The notes under the pieces were generated by a model. It was not told the origin of the DNA and searched no databases. It saw nothing but the letters and a program-made list of their open reading frames with translations. Below, piece after piece: positions 6,100 to 12,353 of a stretch of 12,647 bases of DNA. The position numbers and the translations under genes were made by a program. Within the stretch, counting starts at the first letter, position 1. Each line of letters opens with the position of its first letter. The DNA is taken from the NCBI GenBank assembly GCA_018303515.1, contig JAGVXZ010000012.1, positions 1 through 12,647 on the forward strand, written 5' to 3'. The stretch is from Candidatus Woesearchaeota archaeon (GTDB lineage Archaea; Nanobdellota; Nanobdellia; SCGC-AAA011-G17; GW2011-AR18).

Positions 6100-7539
6100 T
6101 TGTTCATATTCTTTTTGATATTTGCTATGATAATCTTGATGGTGTGATTTGATTCTTCCTAATGCATCAATTGCATTTGATAATAATGCTTTATTGTGTT
6201 CAGGTTCTTTTCTTCCTTCTAGAATAGGGTATAATTCCAATGCTCTTGCTATTCCTGCATTGTAATAAGCTCTCATATAAACTTCTTCATCTAATTCTAC
6301 TTCGAATTCTTTATGAGCTTCTATTGATGCTCTTGCTATCTGGTCTTTTAACCATTGGCTTAGTATTTTATTATGATTTGTAATATTTACCCAATCATAT
6401 ACTATTCTTCTTTTTTGTGTATTTTCTGTATCAAAAACAGTTATTTTTCCTGAATGATTTATACCAAAATTTCCTGGATGAGCATCTTTACTATAAGCTA
6501 ATTCTGTTTCTAAGATTGATTCTTCTAATGGATCTAAATTAGATATGATTAAGTCGCTTAGTTCTCCATTAAATCTTTTTCTTATAGTTTCTTTTAGTGA
6601 TCTTTCATCTCCCCTAACTTTCTTTAATGGAAATTTTCTATGGATGGCAGCGGTAATTCTTGCCATGTCTCTATATACTTCAAATTTTTTTCTTGTTATT
6701 CTTATTGGATTATTTTCTTCAAAGTTATCCTGACTTAATTCGCTAATCGGAATACTTCCTGCATATCCCATTACATATATGAATTCATCATTGTCATGAA
6801 TTATTTCTATTGGCATGGTTACACTGAAATTAGGATCCCAAAATAATATAGCTAATTCATTTTTTATCTCTCTTATTATTTGTCCCGCTTCTTTTTCTGA
6901 CTCTAGATCTTCAAGTTTGCCTTTTTTTGTGACAATGACTCTTTTTCCACTTTGTGATTCAATTGCAACATCATTTTTTGTTCCTGTAAGGGATTTACCC
7001 TTTTTATTTTGTATTAAATTTCTAGCATATTCTTTGAATAATTCATCTTCCCCTGTATCTATTAATCTTTCAGCTGCATTTAATAAGCTAAATAAATCCA
7101 TCTCTAAAATTTCTTCAGATGATAGAATTTCATCACTTTCTTCAATAAAGGTTTTCATTTCTTTAAAGAGTACATTCATCCTTTTTCCTTTTTCATATTC
7201 CTTTAATATACTTAATCCTCTTTTTATCTCTTCAAATCTTTCTCTTGTTTCAAAGTCTATATCTCTGGAAAGAAGTTCTTCCACTGAGTTATAAGTTTTA
7301 GTATAATTTTTTTCCAATTTAAGTTCTTTAGTAATGCGTATAGCTGAAATTAGATTCTTTAGGGCATCACTAGATTTTAAAGTCCCTGTACCATTGATCA
7401 TTTGAAGCACTCCGAGGCCCATTGTTGCCCCTAATCCAAATGCTAGCCCCCAATGTGAATATTCTAGTGTTCCTAATGTGGCAATACCTATTCCTGTAAG
7501 ATATGGGTAAGAGATTAATTTTCGATATAAACCTGACAT
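6043..7539 (-). CDS. Membrane-anchored kinase-fold protein (APH/ABC1-like)
   Basis: The protein has 498 residues. Residues 12-48 hold a Gly-rich hydrophobic pair of segments (YLTGIGIATLGTL and WGLAFGLGATMGLGVLQMI) that probably form a membrane hairpin. Residues 55-190 are a charged helical region. From about 190 it follows the protein-kinase-like fold: RVIVTKKGK (200-208) as a candidate nucleotide-binding strand, a Glu-rich helix (210-230), a hinge-like FIYVMGYAGSIPISEL (253-268), then SKDAHPGNFGI (350-360), which aligns with the HGDxHxxN catalytic loop of aminoglycoside/choline kinases and ABC1 proteins. Asp352 would be the base and Asn357 a metal ligand; FDTEN (369-373) supplies the second metal Asp370. 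Substrate unknown: small molecule, lipid or protein are all possible. The start at 7539 is supported by a TATA box about 25 nt upstream. It seems to be transcribed alone. Confidence 0.75.
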   Translation of the reverse strand: MSGLYRKLISYPYLTGIGIATLGTLEYSHWGLAFGLGATMGLGVLQMINGTGTLKSSDALKNLISAIRITKELKLEKNYTKTYNSVEELLSRDIDFETRERFEEIKRGLSILKEYEKGKRMNVLFKEMKTFIEESDEILSSEEILEMDLFSLLNAAERLIDTGEDELFKEYARNLIQNKKGKSLTGTKNDVAIESQSGKRVIVTKKGKLEDLESEKEAGQIIREIKNELAILFWDPNFSVTMPIEIIHDNDEFIYVMGYAGSIPISELSQDNFEENNPIRITRKKFEVYRDMARITAAIHRKFPLKKVRGDERSLKETIRKRFNGELSDLIISNLDPLEESILETELAYSKDAHPGNFGINHSGKITVFDTENTQKRRIVYDWVNITNHNKILSQWLKDQIARASIEAHKEFEVELDEEVYMRAYYNAGIARALELYPILEGRKEPEHNKALLSNAIDALGRIKSHHQDYHSKYQKEYEQLRKGIDRMLLMIDCNSTR

Positions 7540-7559
7540 ATTATTTTGATTTCTTTGTT

Positions 7560-7567
7560 ATTTTAAA
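7560..7567 (-). promoter_or_regulatory. TATA box for the kinase-like gene
   Basis: On the minus strand TTTAAAAT is centred 24.5 nt before the ATG at 7539, with no Shine-Dalgarno between, consistent with a leaderless transcript. Confidence 0.55.
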
Positions 7568-7790
7568 GGATTATTATATTAAATTAATTATAATATTTAC
7601 TTAGATTTCTTATGTCTCTAATCTCAATTTTAATATTTTCTTGTTTTTTGTATATTTTTTGTCTTTTCTATCATCCCTTTAGAAAAATCTATCATTATTA
7701 TTTTTTTAAAGTCTTGAAGATATGGAATTAAGTTTCTTGGACTTCATTTAAGATCAATAATTTTTTATAAATTTTATTATTCTACTTTTT

Positions 7791-7883
7791 TTAATCTAGA
7801 CTAACATCAATAACTTTTTTATCTCTTATTCTAATTTCTCTCATCCATTTGTCAAATTTTTATTTTTCTTCTTTAAATTTCAT
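7791..7883 (-). pseudogene. Possible remnant of a coding sequence
   Basis: Read on the minus strand from the ATG at 7883, one frame gives MKFKEEK, a TAA stop, then KFDKWMREIRIRDKKVIDVSLD-like residues ending at a second stop (7791-7793). The second part alone, from an internal ATG at 7844, is a 17-residue peptide MREIRIRDKKVIDVSLD. The amphipathic, charged composition looks like real protein rather than translated AT-rich spacer, and the frame continues on both sides of the stop. It could be a decayed small gene, a true micro-ORF, or chance. No Shine-Dalgarno is visible. Confidence 0.25.
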
Positions 7884-7919
7884 GTGTTAGATTTATTTTA
7901 GTACTATGTTTTAGAAAAG

Positions 7920-7927
7920 TTTTTAAA
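7920..7927 (+). promoter_or_regulatory. TATA box for the Lys/Ala microprotein
   Basis: TTTTTAAA, preceded by purine-rich AGAAAAG resembling a BRE, predicts transcription from about 7950. This leaves a leader of about 35 nt containing a strong Shine-Dalgarno, unlike most genes here, which look leaderless. Confidence 0.55.
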
Positions 7928-7968
7928 CTTGTGAATTAAAAAATTGTTATCATAATTAAATGATTAAG

Positions 7969-7977
7969 AGGAGGTGA
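7969..7977 (+). promoter_or_regulatory. Near-perfect Shine-Dalgarno of the microprotein gene
   Basis: AGGAGGTGA matches the full archaeal anti-Shine-Dalgarno core and lies 7 bases before the ATG at 7985. It is the strongest ribosome-binding site in the window. The same bases read AGG AGG TGA as the end of a five-codon frame (MIKRR) beginning with the ATG at 7960. Confidence 0.8.
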
Positions 7978-7984
7978 CTGATAA

Positions 7985-8065
7985 ATGGCTGCAAAGAAAA
8001 AAGTTGCAAAGAAAGCTTCATCCGCTGGGAAGAAGACTACTAAGAAGAAAGCAAAGAAGAGGTAA
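7985..8065 (+). CDS. 26-residue Lys/Ala-rich basic microprotein
   Basis: The small frame has 12 Lys, 6 Ala and 1 Arg in 26 residues (MAAKKKVAKKASSAGKKTTK then a KKKAKKR tail), with no acidic residue, so net charge is about +13. It resembles the Lys/Ala tails of histone H1-like and nucleoid proteins, without a folded domain. Evidence that it is translated is strong: its own TATA box, a full-strength Shine-Dalgarno at ideal spacing, and Lys codons biased to AAG (8 of 12) in an AT-rich genome whose other genes favour AAA. This points to high expression. A role in binding DNA, RNA or the ribosome is inference. It ends 9 bases before the stop of the convergent GTPase gene, and its stop codon lies in the loop of a hairpin followed by T residues. 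Confidence 0.75.
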   Translation: MAAKKKVAKKASSAGKKTTKKKAKKR

Positions 8066-8080
8066 TCCTCTTTTTTATTT
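8053..8080 (+). terminator. Hairpin with T-tract at the microprotein 3' end
   Basis: The arms 8053-8062 (AAAGAAGAGG) and 8067-8076 (CCTCTTTTTT) can pair over 10 bases with one G-T wobble and loop TAAT. The TAA stop is in the loop and the right arm runs into a T-rich tract. It looks like an intrinsic terminator or 3'-end stabiliser. Archaeal termination mainly needs the U-tract, so the stem may serve RNA stability. Confidence 0.5.
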
Positions 8081-9007
8081 TAAATGCAATTCAATAATAT
8101 CTTGTTCTTTTAATTTTTGTTCTAAACCTACTTTTGCACCTTGATGTCTGGTGGATTTTCCCCATACTCTTGCAAATCTAAATTTGTTTACAAAATCTTT
8201 GTGAACTTCAGAAGCTAGTTCTTTGATTGTAGAGTCTTTTTTTAATGCTACTGGAGGAAAATCTCTTTCTTTTCCAGGGGTTTTAGTATAAACATATATT
8301 TTGTTTAGATTTTTCCATATCTCTGATCTTATTCTTTCTATTTTGAATAATTGAAATTTTGTTTTTGGTTTCTTATTCTCTTTTGTCACTGTTACAATCG
8401 TTTTGATTCCTATAACTTTTTCATTTTCTTTATTTTTACCTCCAAGTTCTATGAAACTATTATAAAATTCTTTTTCTATAAGTTTTAGTTGTTGGCTAAT
8501 TGGTTTTTTCCCATCTAGTAATAGAATTATTAGATCTGCATTTCTTATTGCACTAAAATAACTAGGATATTTTTCTTTGTCAGAGCAATCTTCAAATATT
8601 GCAGGAAATTCGATTATTTGCAGTTTAATACCATGATGATCCATAGTTCCGATTTCTGGTTGTTTTGTAGTGTATTCATAATTTGCAATCTCTGGTTTAG
8701 AATTTGTTAGTTGTGAAAGTAAACTTGATTTACCTGAATTAGTGATTCCTACTAAGATTATTTGAGCTGCACCTTCTTTTTTTATATGATATGAATATCC
8801 CCCTGATTTCTGTTTTCGACTTTTTTCTATCTTTTCTCTTAATTTTGAAATTTTTGTTTTAATCTCTTTTAATATTGGACCAGTTCCTTTATGTTTTGGG
8901 CAAGTAGCATACATATGTTCAAGTGCTTTAAGTTTTTCAGAATCTATTGATGCTTTTCTATATTCCTCTTCGGCTAGCTTAAAATCTATTCCTGGATTTA
9001 CTGGCAT
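8075..9007 (-). CDS. DRG/OBG-like GTPase with C-terminal TGS domain
   Basis: This is a translation-associated GTPase of the DRG type, 310 residues. Residues 1-65 form a charged helical arm with a conserved-looking CPKHKGTGP segment (36-44). The G domain begins at about 80 with P-loop GITNSGKSS (87-95) and a switch I region YEYTTKQPEIGTM (110-122). The TGS domain is at about 238-310, ending in WGKSTRHQGAKVGLEQKL (282-299) and a final beta strand, as in DRG proteins. Two motifs differ from the family: the G3 DxPG is EFPA (133-136) and the G4 NKxD is TKEN (208-211), so GTP specificity or hydrolysis may be altered. It is slightly shorter than classic DRG (about 365). The ATG at 9007 has a TATA box 27 nt upstream that overlaps the stop of the DUF58 gene, so it can be expressed alone. 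Confidence 0.85.
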   Translation of the reverse strand: MPVNPGIDFKLAEEEYRKASIDSEKLKALEHMYATCPKHKGTGPILKEIKTKISKLREKIEKSRKQKSGGYSYHIKKEGAAQIILVGITNSGKSSLLSQLTNSKPEIANYEYTTKQPEIGTMDHHGIKLQIIEFPAIFEDCSDKEKYPSYFSAIRNADLIILLLDGKKPISQQLKLIEKEFYNSFIELGGKNKENEKVIGIKTIVTVTKENKKPKTKFQLFKIERIRSEIWKNLNKIYVYTKTPGKERDFPPVALKKDSTIKELASEVHKDFVNKFRFARVWGKSTRHQGAKVGLEQKLKEQDIIELHLK

Positions 9008-9030
9008 GTTTTATAATTTTTTCTTTTAGA

Positions 9031-9038
9031 ATATAAAT
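9031..9038 (-). promoter_or_regulatory. TATA box for the DRG-like GTPase
   Basis: The minus strand reads ATTTATAT, centred 27.5 nt before the ATG at 9007 and directly adjoining the TAA stop (9041-9039) of the DUF58 gene. It predicts a leaderless transcript. Confidence 0.55.
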
Positions 9039-9890
9039 TTATCTCAAAATCTTATAAAAGACTTCAAAAATATCTTCTCCAGAATGTACAGAATAGAACT
9101 CTGCACCTGTACTATCACAATATTTTTTTATTTGATTGTTATGATATTCCAGTTGATTGAAATATTTTTTCTTTAATAATGGGTCAATGTAAGTTTTCAT
9201 TGATTCTTCTGTTTCTAAGTCTATTAATTCATAATTTCCATCTAAATCGAAATTTTTTTCTTGTTTATCTATTACTTGTATTAATTTGATTTTATTTTTT
9301 TTAAATTTAAGCAGGATTGTTTTTATCTCTTCAAGATCGTAGAAAAAATCAGAAATAATGACTATAAGTGAATAATCCTTTATGAGTTCTTTATGTTTGC
9401 TTAGTGATTCTTCAAAATTTGTTTTTCCTTTTGGAACTTTGGAATTAAGATATTGTACGACTGCTGCTAATTGTTTTACTCCTCTTTTTGGTTTAAATCT
9501 TGCTAGTTTTTCTGAGAAGGTTGATAGAACAAATTTTTCATTGTTTTTTAATGCAACGTGACAAAAACCTAACGAAATCATTGATGCGAATTCATATTTT
9601 TTAATTTTCTCTCCAAAATTCATACTTGCTGAGAAATCAATTATTACATTTACGGTTAGATTCCTATCTTCTTCATATCTTTTAATGTATAAATTTTCAG
9701 TCCTTCCATATATTTTCCAATCTATTGTTCTAAAATCATCTCCAAAAGTATATCTCCCATGGTCCGAGAAAAGTAATCCTCTTCCTGTTAATTTTGATTT
9801 CCTTTCACCTATGAAGTTTGAGGTTACTCTTTTGTTAAGAATAATACTAAATTTATCTAGTTGGTGTAAGAATTCAGTTGAAATTGTCAT
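9039..9890 (-). CDS. DUF58 (vWA-like) protein of the MoxR module
   Basis: The protein has 283 residues and no membrane segment. The DUF58 signature spans GRYTFGDDFRTIDWKIYGRT (45-64) and continues to YEEDRN. A vWA-like fold follows with an intact MIDAS metal site: DFSASM (85-90), Thr157 in GKTNFEESL, and ISDFF with Asp181. DUF58 proteins are encoded beside MoxR AAA+ ATPases and are thought to act with them in chaperone-like or metal-insertion tasks on partner proteins. Here the MoxR gene lies 422 bases upstream on the same strand with a small membrane protein between them. Its own palindromic TATA box and lack of a Shine-Dalgarno suggest an extra leaderless transcript. Unlike many DUF58 proteins it lacks N-terminal membrane helices, which may be supplied by the small neighbours. 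Confidence 0.9.
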   Translation of the reverse strand: MTISTEFLHQLDKFSIILNKRVTSNFIGERKSKLTGRGLLFSDHGRYTFGDDFRTIDWKIYGRTENLYIKRYEEDRNLTVNVIIDFSASMNFGEKIKKYEFASMISLGFCHVALKNNEKFVLSTFSEKLARFKPKRGVKQLAAVVQYLNSKVPKGKTNFEESLSKHKELIKDYSLIVIISDFFYDLEEIKTILLKFKKNKIKLIQVIDKQEKNFDLDGNYELIDLETEESMKTYIDPLLKKKYFNQLEYHNNQIKKYCDSTGAEFYSVHSGEDIFEVFYKILR

Positions 9891-9913
9891 GATTAGTTTT
9901 ATAATTAGATTTT

Positions 9914-9921
9914 CTTATAAG
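9914..9921 (-). promoter_or_regulatory. Palindromic TATA box for the DUF58 gene
   Basis: CTTATAAG reads the same on both strands and is centred 27.5 nt before the ATG at 9890. It lies in the 106-base gap after the small membrane protein gene and predicts an internal operon promoter with a leaderless product. Confidence 0.6.
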
Positions 9922-9996
9922 GTTTATGGTTGTTGTGGAGTGATAATTTTGAAACTATATCTTCTTCAATACTAAAAATTCTTTATTTAATCTTTT

Positions 9997-10272
9997 CTAA
10001 GTGATGATCCATATGAAAAGGAAAAATAATAAACATCCTATTGTTATAAAAATTGTATAAATCCAACCAAATACATACACTACTTTTAAAGTATGTGGAT
10101 TAAAGAATTTTGTAAATTTCTTTTGTTTTTTCTTAGATCTTTTTTTATGAACGCCTGAATAATAAATAAAAACTATAATTATCCAAAATAATAAACTAAG
10201 AACCCCCAGCCACCCAATACAAAGAATACCCTTCTCAAAAATATTAAGTTTATTCCAATAAATCTCTTTCAT
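9997..10272 (-). CDS. Small two-helix membrane protein of the MoxR module
   Basis: This is a 91-residue protein with two long hydrophobic helices (about 15-39 and 64-90). They are separated by a strongly basic loop (HKKRSKKKQKKFTKFF, 42-57) that should lie in the cytoplasm. By the positive-inside rule both termini face outward. I do not recognise a family. It lies between the MoxR and DUF58 genes on the same strand, so it could be the membrane anchor for DUF58, which here lacks one. The ATG at 10272 is supported by a Shine-Dalgarno AGAGGT, and the gene follows MoxR by 39 bases. Confidence 0.7.
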   Translation of the reverse strand: MKEIYWNKLNIFEKGILCIGWLGVLSLLFWIIIVFIYYSGVHKKRSKKKQKKFTKFFNPHTLKVVYVFGWIYTIFITIGCLLFFLFIWIIT

Positions 10273-10277
10273 TTTTT

Positions 10278-10283
10278 ACCTCT
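10278..10283 (-). promoter_or_regulatory. Shine-Dalgarno of the small membrane protein gene
   Basis: AGAGGT on the minus strand lies 5 bases before the ATG at 10272. No TATA box is found at the usual distance, so the gene is probably read from the MoxR transcript. Confidence 0.6.
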
Positions 10284-10311
10284 AATTCAAATGGATATTT
10301 TTTATTTGAAA

Positions 10312-11247
10312 CTATTTTAATAATTTTTTAATAACATCATCTTCTGTCAAATTATTTCTTTGAGCTTCAAAATTAAGAATAATTCTATGTCTTAAAATTG
10401 GAAATGCCATATCATCAATATCTTTTTTAGAGACATATTTTCTTCCTTCTAAAAGGGCTTTTGCTTTAGAAGCCATTATTAATCCAATTGAAGCTCTTGG
10501 AGATGCTCCATATTCAATTAAATCTTTTTGTGTTCTTGTATTTGAAACAATTTTTACTGCATATGCCTTTAAATCTCTTGCAATGGGCATTTTTCTTGTC
10601 AACTCTTGTAAATATTTTACTGATTCTTTATTAAACACTTTTTTTAGTGATGGTAATCTATTGTCTTCTGCATATCTGTTTACGATTTCTAGTTCTTCCT
10701 GAAAAGAAGGATAATCAACTTTAATTTTAAGGAGGAATCTATCAGTTTGTGCTTCTGGAAGATTGAAGGTACCTTCTTGTTCTATTGGATTTTGAGTTGC
10801 TAAAACAAAAAAGGGTGAGGGTAATAAATAGGATTTATCTCCAATTGTAACTTGTTTTTCTTGCATGGCTTCTAGAAAAGCTGCTTGTGTTTTTGGAGTG
10901 GCTCTATTAATTTCATCAACTAATAAAATATTTCCAAAAATAGGACCTTCCTGAAACTTAAAGACTTTATCACCTTTGTGTTCTTCAATAATATAAGTTC
11001 CAGTAACATCTGAGGGTAATAAATCTGGAGTTCCCTGGACTCTTGAAAATTTCATATCCATAACATTTGAGATAGTTCTGATTGAAAGAGTTTTTGCTAA
11101 TCCAGGGTAACTTTCAAGCAAAGCGTGTGAATCGCATAGGATAGAAATCATTACCTGTTTTAATACTTCTTCTTGACCAACAATAACTTTACCAAGTTCA
11201 TCAAATAGAATTTTGAACCTTTTTTGCACTTCTTCCATTGATGTCAT
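10312..11247 (-). CDS. MoxR-family AAA+ ATPase
   Basis: This is a cytoplasmic AAA+ ATPase of the MoxR family, 311 residues, the usual length. Visible motifs are VIVGQEEVL (21-29), Walker A as SYPGLAKT (46-53), Walker B ILLVDEINRA (107-116), sensor 1 in LATQNPIEQEGT (149-160), the arginine-finger region AQTDRF (166-171) and the C-terminal GASPRA sensor-2 motif. The first Gly of Walker A is Ser; the catalytic Lys52 and Thr53 remain, so activity is expected. MoxR proteins work as hexameric chaperones with DUF58/vWA partners, which is the arrangement here. The start overlaps the upstream stop as ATGA (11244-11247), indicating translational coupling to the membrane protein upstream. A second Met lies three residues in. 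Confidence 0.95.
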   Translation of the reverse strand: MTSMEEVQKRFKILFDELGKVIVGQEEVLKQVMISILCDSHALLESYPGLAKTLSIRTISNVMDMKFSRVQGTPDLLPSDVTGTYIIEEHKGDKVFKFQEGPIFGNILLVDEINRATPKTQAAFLEAMQEKQVTIGDKSYLLPSPFFVLATQNPIEQEGTFNLPEAQTDRFLLKIKVDYPSFQEELEIVNRYAEDNRLPSLKKVFNKESVKYLQELTRKMPIARDLKAYAVKIVSNTRTQKDLIEYGASPRASIGLIMASKAKALLEGRKYVSKKDIDDMAFPILRHRIILNFEAQRNNLTEDDVIKKLLK

Positions 11248-11942
11248 CTGGTTATTCTCTCAAAATAATTTCTAACTATTTTCTGATTCTCTTTCGGAAT
11301 CCTTTCGTTGTAGGATACGTCGTAAGTAGTATATATTTCTTTTGGAATTGATTTGGGTGCGAAGTTCTTTTTTTCAACTCCACTAACTTTATTTACATCA
11401 ATTTCAGAATCTAAAGCATTTATTTCGAAAGTTCCCTTTTTTAATCCTAGTTCTGCTACTGATGCATCTGCATAGATATTTAGGTCTCCTTCTTCTGATG
11501 CAATTGCAATTTCTGGTATTTCCATTTTTTCTTCACCACTTATAAAAATTATTCTGTTTAGGTTTTCACTAATACCATCAATTCCTCCCAGGTTTATGTT
11601 TGAGAGAGAAATAGTTATTGTGATGAATGAAAGAAAAATTAATCCAAATAATTTATATGAGATGGTTTTATAGTCAACTAAGAATGAAGATTTTACTCTT
11701 TTAATATCTTTAATCACTTCATTGTTTAACTCATCTACTATTTGGTTTTCTTCCTTAAAATATTCAGCAGCAGTTCTTAATTTTTCTTTTAGTAATGGTG
11801 CTTTTTCTTCAATTGATTTGAATAAATTTCCGAAACTTAATGAAATTGTAAATACTAACAAGCCTTCAATTATTTTTTCTGATATTTGAACTATATTCCA
11901 TGTAAGTTTTAATTCTTTTAGAGCTTCTTCTATTTGTTTCAT
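11244..11942 (-). CDS. Two-helix membrane protein of the MoxR module, unknown family
   Basis: The protein has 232 residues with hydrophobic segments at about 24-41 (IIEGLLVFTISLSFGNLF) and 98-114 (KLFGLIFLSFITITISL). A charged helical stretch lies between them (42-97), probably cytoplasmic given its Lys content. After the second helix a soluble domain of about 115 residues lies outside, ending in IPKENQKIVRNYFERITR. This ending resembles the Pro-x-x-x-x-x-(I/V)-(V/K)-x-x-YF tail seen in membrane proteins of bacterial MoxR-DUF58 clusters, from memory and not tested. I do not recognise the family. Both ends are ATGA overlaps: its start overlaps the coiled-coil gene's stop (11939-11942) and its stop overlaps the MoxR start, so the three are one operon. 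Confidence 0.75.
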   Translation of the reverse strand: MKQIEEALKELKLTWNIVQISEKIIEGLLVFTISLSFGNLFKSIEEKAPLLKEKLRTAAEYFKEENQIVDELNNEVIKDIKRVKSSFLVDYKTISYKLFGLIFLSFITITISLSNINLGGIDGISENLNRIIFISGEEKMEIPEIAIASEEGDLNIYADASVAELGLKKGTFEINALDSEIDVNKVSGVEKKNFAPKSIPKEIYTTYDVSYNERIPKENQKIVRNYFERITR

Positions 11943-12265
11943 TGTAGTTTTAGTCTAGCTAATTCTTCTTCTCTATTCCTTAAGTCTCTTTCTAGTGTTC
12001 TTACGTTTGATTGAGTTTCTTCTAAATCTTTTTGTAATCTTTCATTCCTTTCTTCTAAATTATCTTTTTCTTCTTTTAGATCTTCATTCTCTTTTTGTAT
12101 CTTTATATATTGAGTTTCCAAATCATCTCCTTGTATTTCTGTTATTTCCAAATCTTCTTTAGTTTCTTTAAGTTGACTCCTTGTATTTTCAAAATTTTCT
12201 TGTGTTTTTTGAAGTTCATCTAATTTAGTACTTAGTTTACCGTTAATATCGGGAAATAAGTACAA
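11939..12265 (-). CDS. Coiled-coil protein, first gene of the MoxR operon, probably frameshifted
   Basis: The frame is 108 residues long from a TTG at 12265. Apart from the first few residues (LYLFPDING) it is one continuous Glu/Lys/Leu-rich coiled coil (about 11-107) with regular heptads. No ATG opens this frame and no Shine-Dalgarno precedes the TTG. Instead, a well-placed promoter feeds a leaderless ATG at 12302 in another frame, whose short product ends in a hydrophobic start-of-helix. The two frames overlap at 12243-12265. The simplest reading is a membrane-anchored coiled-coil protein whose anchor region suffered a deletion and frameshift, or a sequence error there. The alternative is independent initiation at TTG. 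The stop overlaps the next gene's ATG (11939-11942). Confidence 0.6.
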   Translation of the reverse strand: MYLFPDINGKLSTKLDELQKTQENFENTRSQLKETKEDLEITEIQGDDLETQYIKIQKENEDLKEEKDNLEERNERLQKDLEETQSNVRTLERDLRNREEELARLKLQ

Positions 12266-12302
12266 TTAATCCAAAATTAGCATTTTTATCAATAAATGAC
12301 AT
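12243..12302 (-). CDS. Leaderless 19-residue frame, likely original N-terminus of the coiled-coil gene
   Basis: From the ATG at 12302 the frame reads MSFIDKNANFGLIVLISRY and stops. The polar start followed by GLIVLIS looks like the cytoplasmic tip and first half of a membrane helix. The TATA box at 12325-12332 is centred 26.5 nt upstream, so this ATG is the expected start of the operon. The coiled-coil frame begins one base out of phase within this stretch. It could be a broken gene start, a leader peptide, or a +1 frameshift site (TCC CGA near 12250). Confidence 0.5.
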   Translation of the reverse strand: MSFIDKNANFGLIVLISRY

Positions 12303-12324
12303 ATTCTTAATAGTTTAGGAATAT

Positions 12325-12332
12325 ATTTAAAT
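12325..12332. promoter_or_regulatory. Symmetric TATA box between divergent leaderless genes
   Basis: ATTTAAAT is a perfect palindrome centred at 12328.5. The minus-strand ATG (12302) lies 26.5 nt to one side and the plus-strand ATG (12354) 25.5 nt to the other, both within the range for leaderless starts here. Flanks differ: purine-rich on the minus-strand upstream side (CCAAAAATG read on the plus strand lies 3' of the box) and GGAATAT on the other. One box may therefore serve both directions. Confidence 0.65.
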
Positions 12333-12353
12333 CATTTTTGGTTAGTCTTTTTT

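Larger units (their letters stand above)
7540..7959. other. AT-rich intergenic region with no confident gene
   Basis: These 420 bases separate divergent starts. They hold the kinase promoter on the left and the microprotein promoter on the right. Between them the sequence is T-rich on the plus strand with many stops in all frames. A short minus-strand coding-like stretch (7791-7883) is listed separately. A loosely repeated motif like ATCAATAA followed by a T-run occurs near 7753 and 7806, with a weaker copy near 7691. I see no tRNA, riboswitch or hairpin with a GC stem. Confidence 0.6.

Noticed and set aside
6815..7294. Plus-strand frame of 159 codons inside the kinase-like gene
   Set aside because: Antisense shadow: Ser/Phe/Leu-rich product from reversing Glu/Lys-rich codons. 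The same applies to the frames at 6545-6733, 4192-4410, 4759-5085 and 9685-9975.
7691..7823. Repeated ATCAATAA plus T-run motif (two good copies, one weak)
   Set aside because: The copies are short, imperfect and unevenly spaced in very AT-rich sequence; not a CRISPR or a convincing repeat array.
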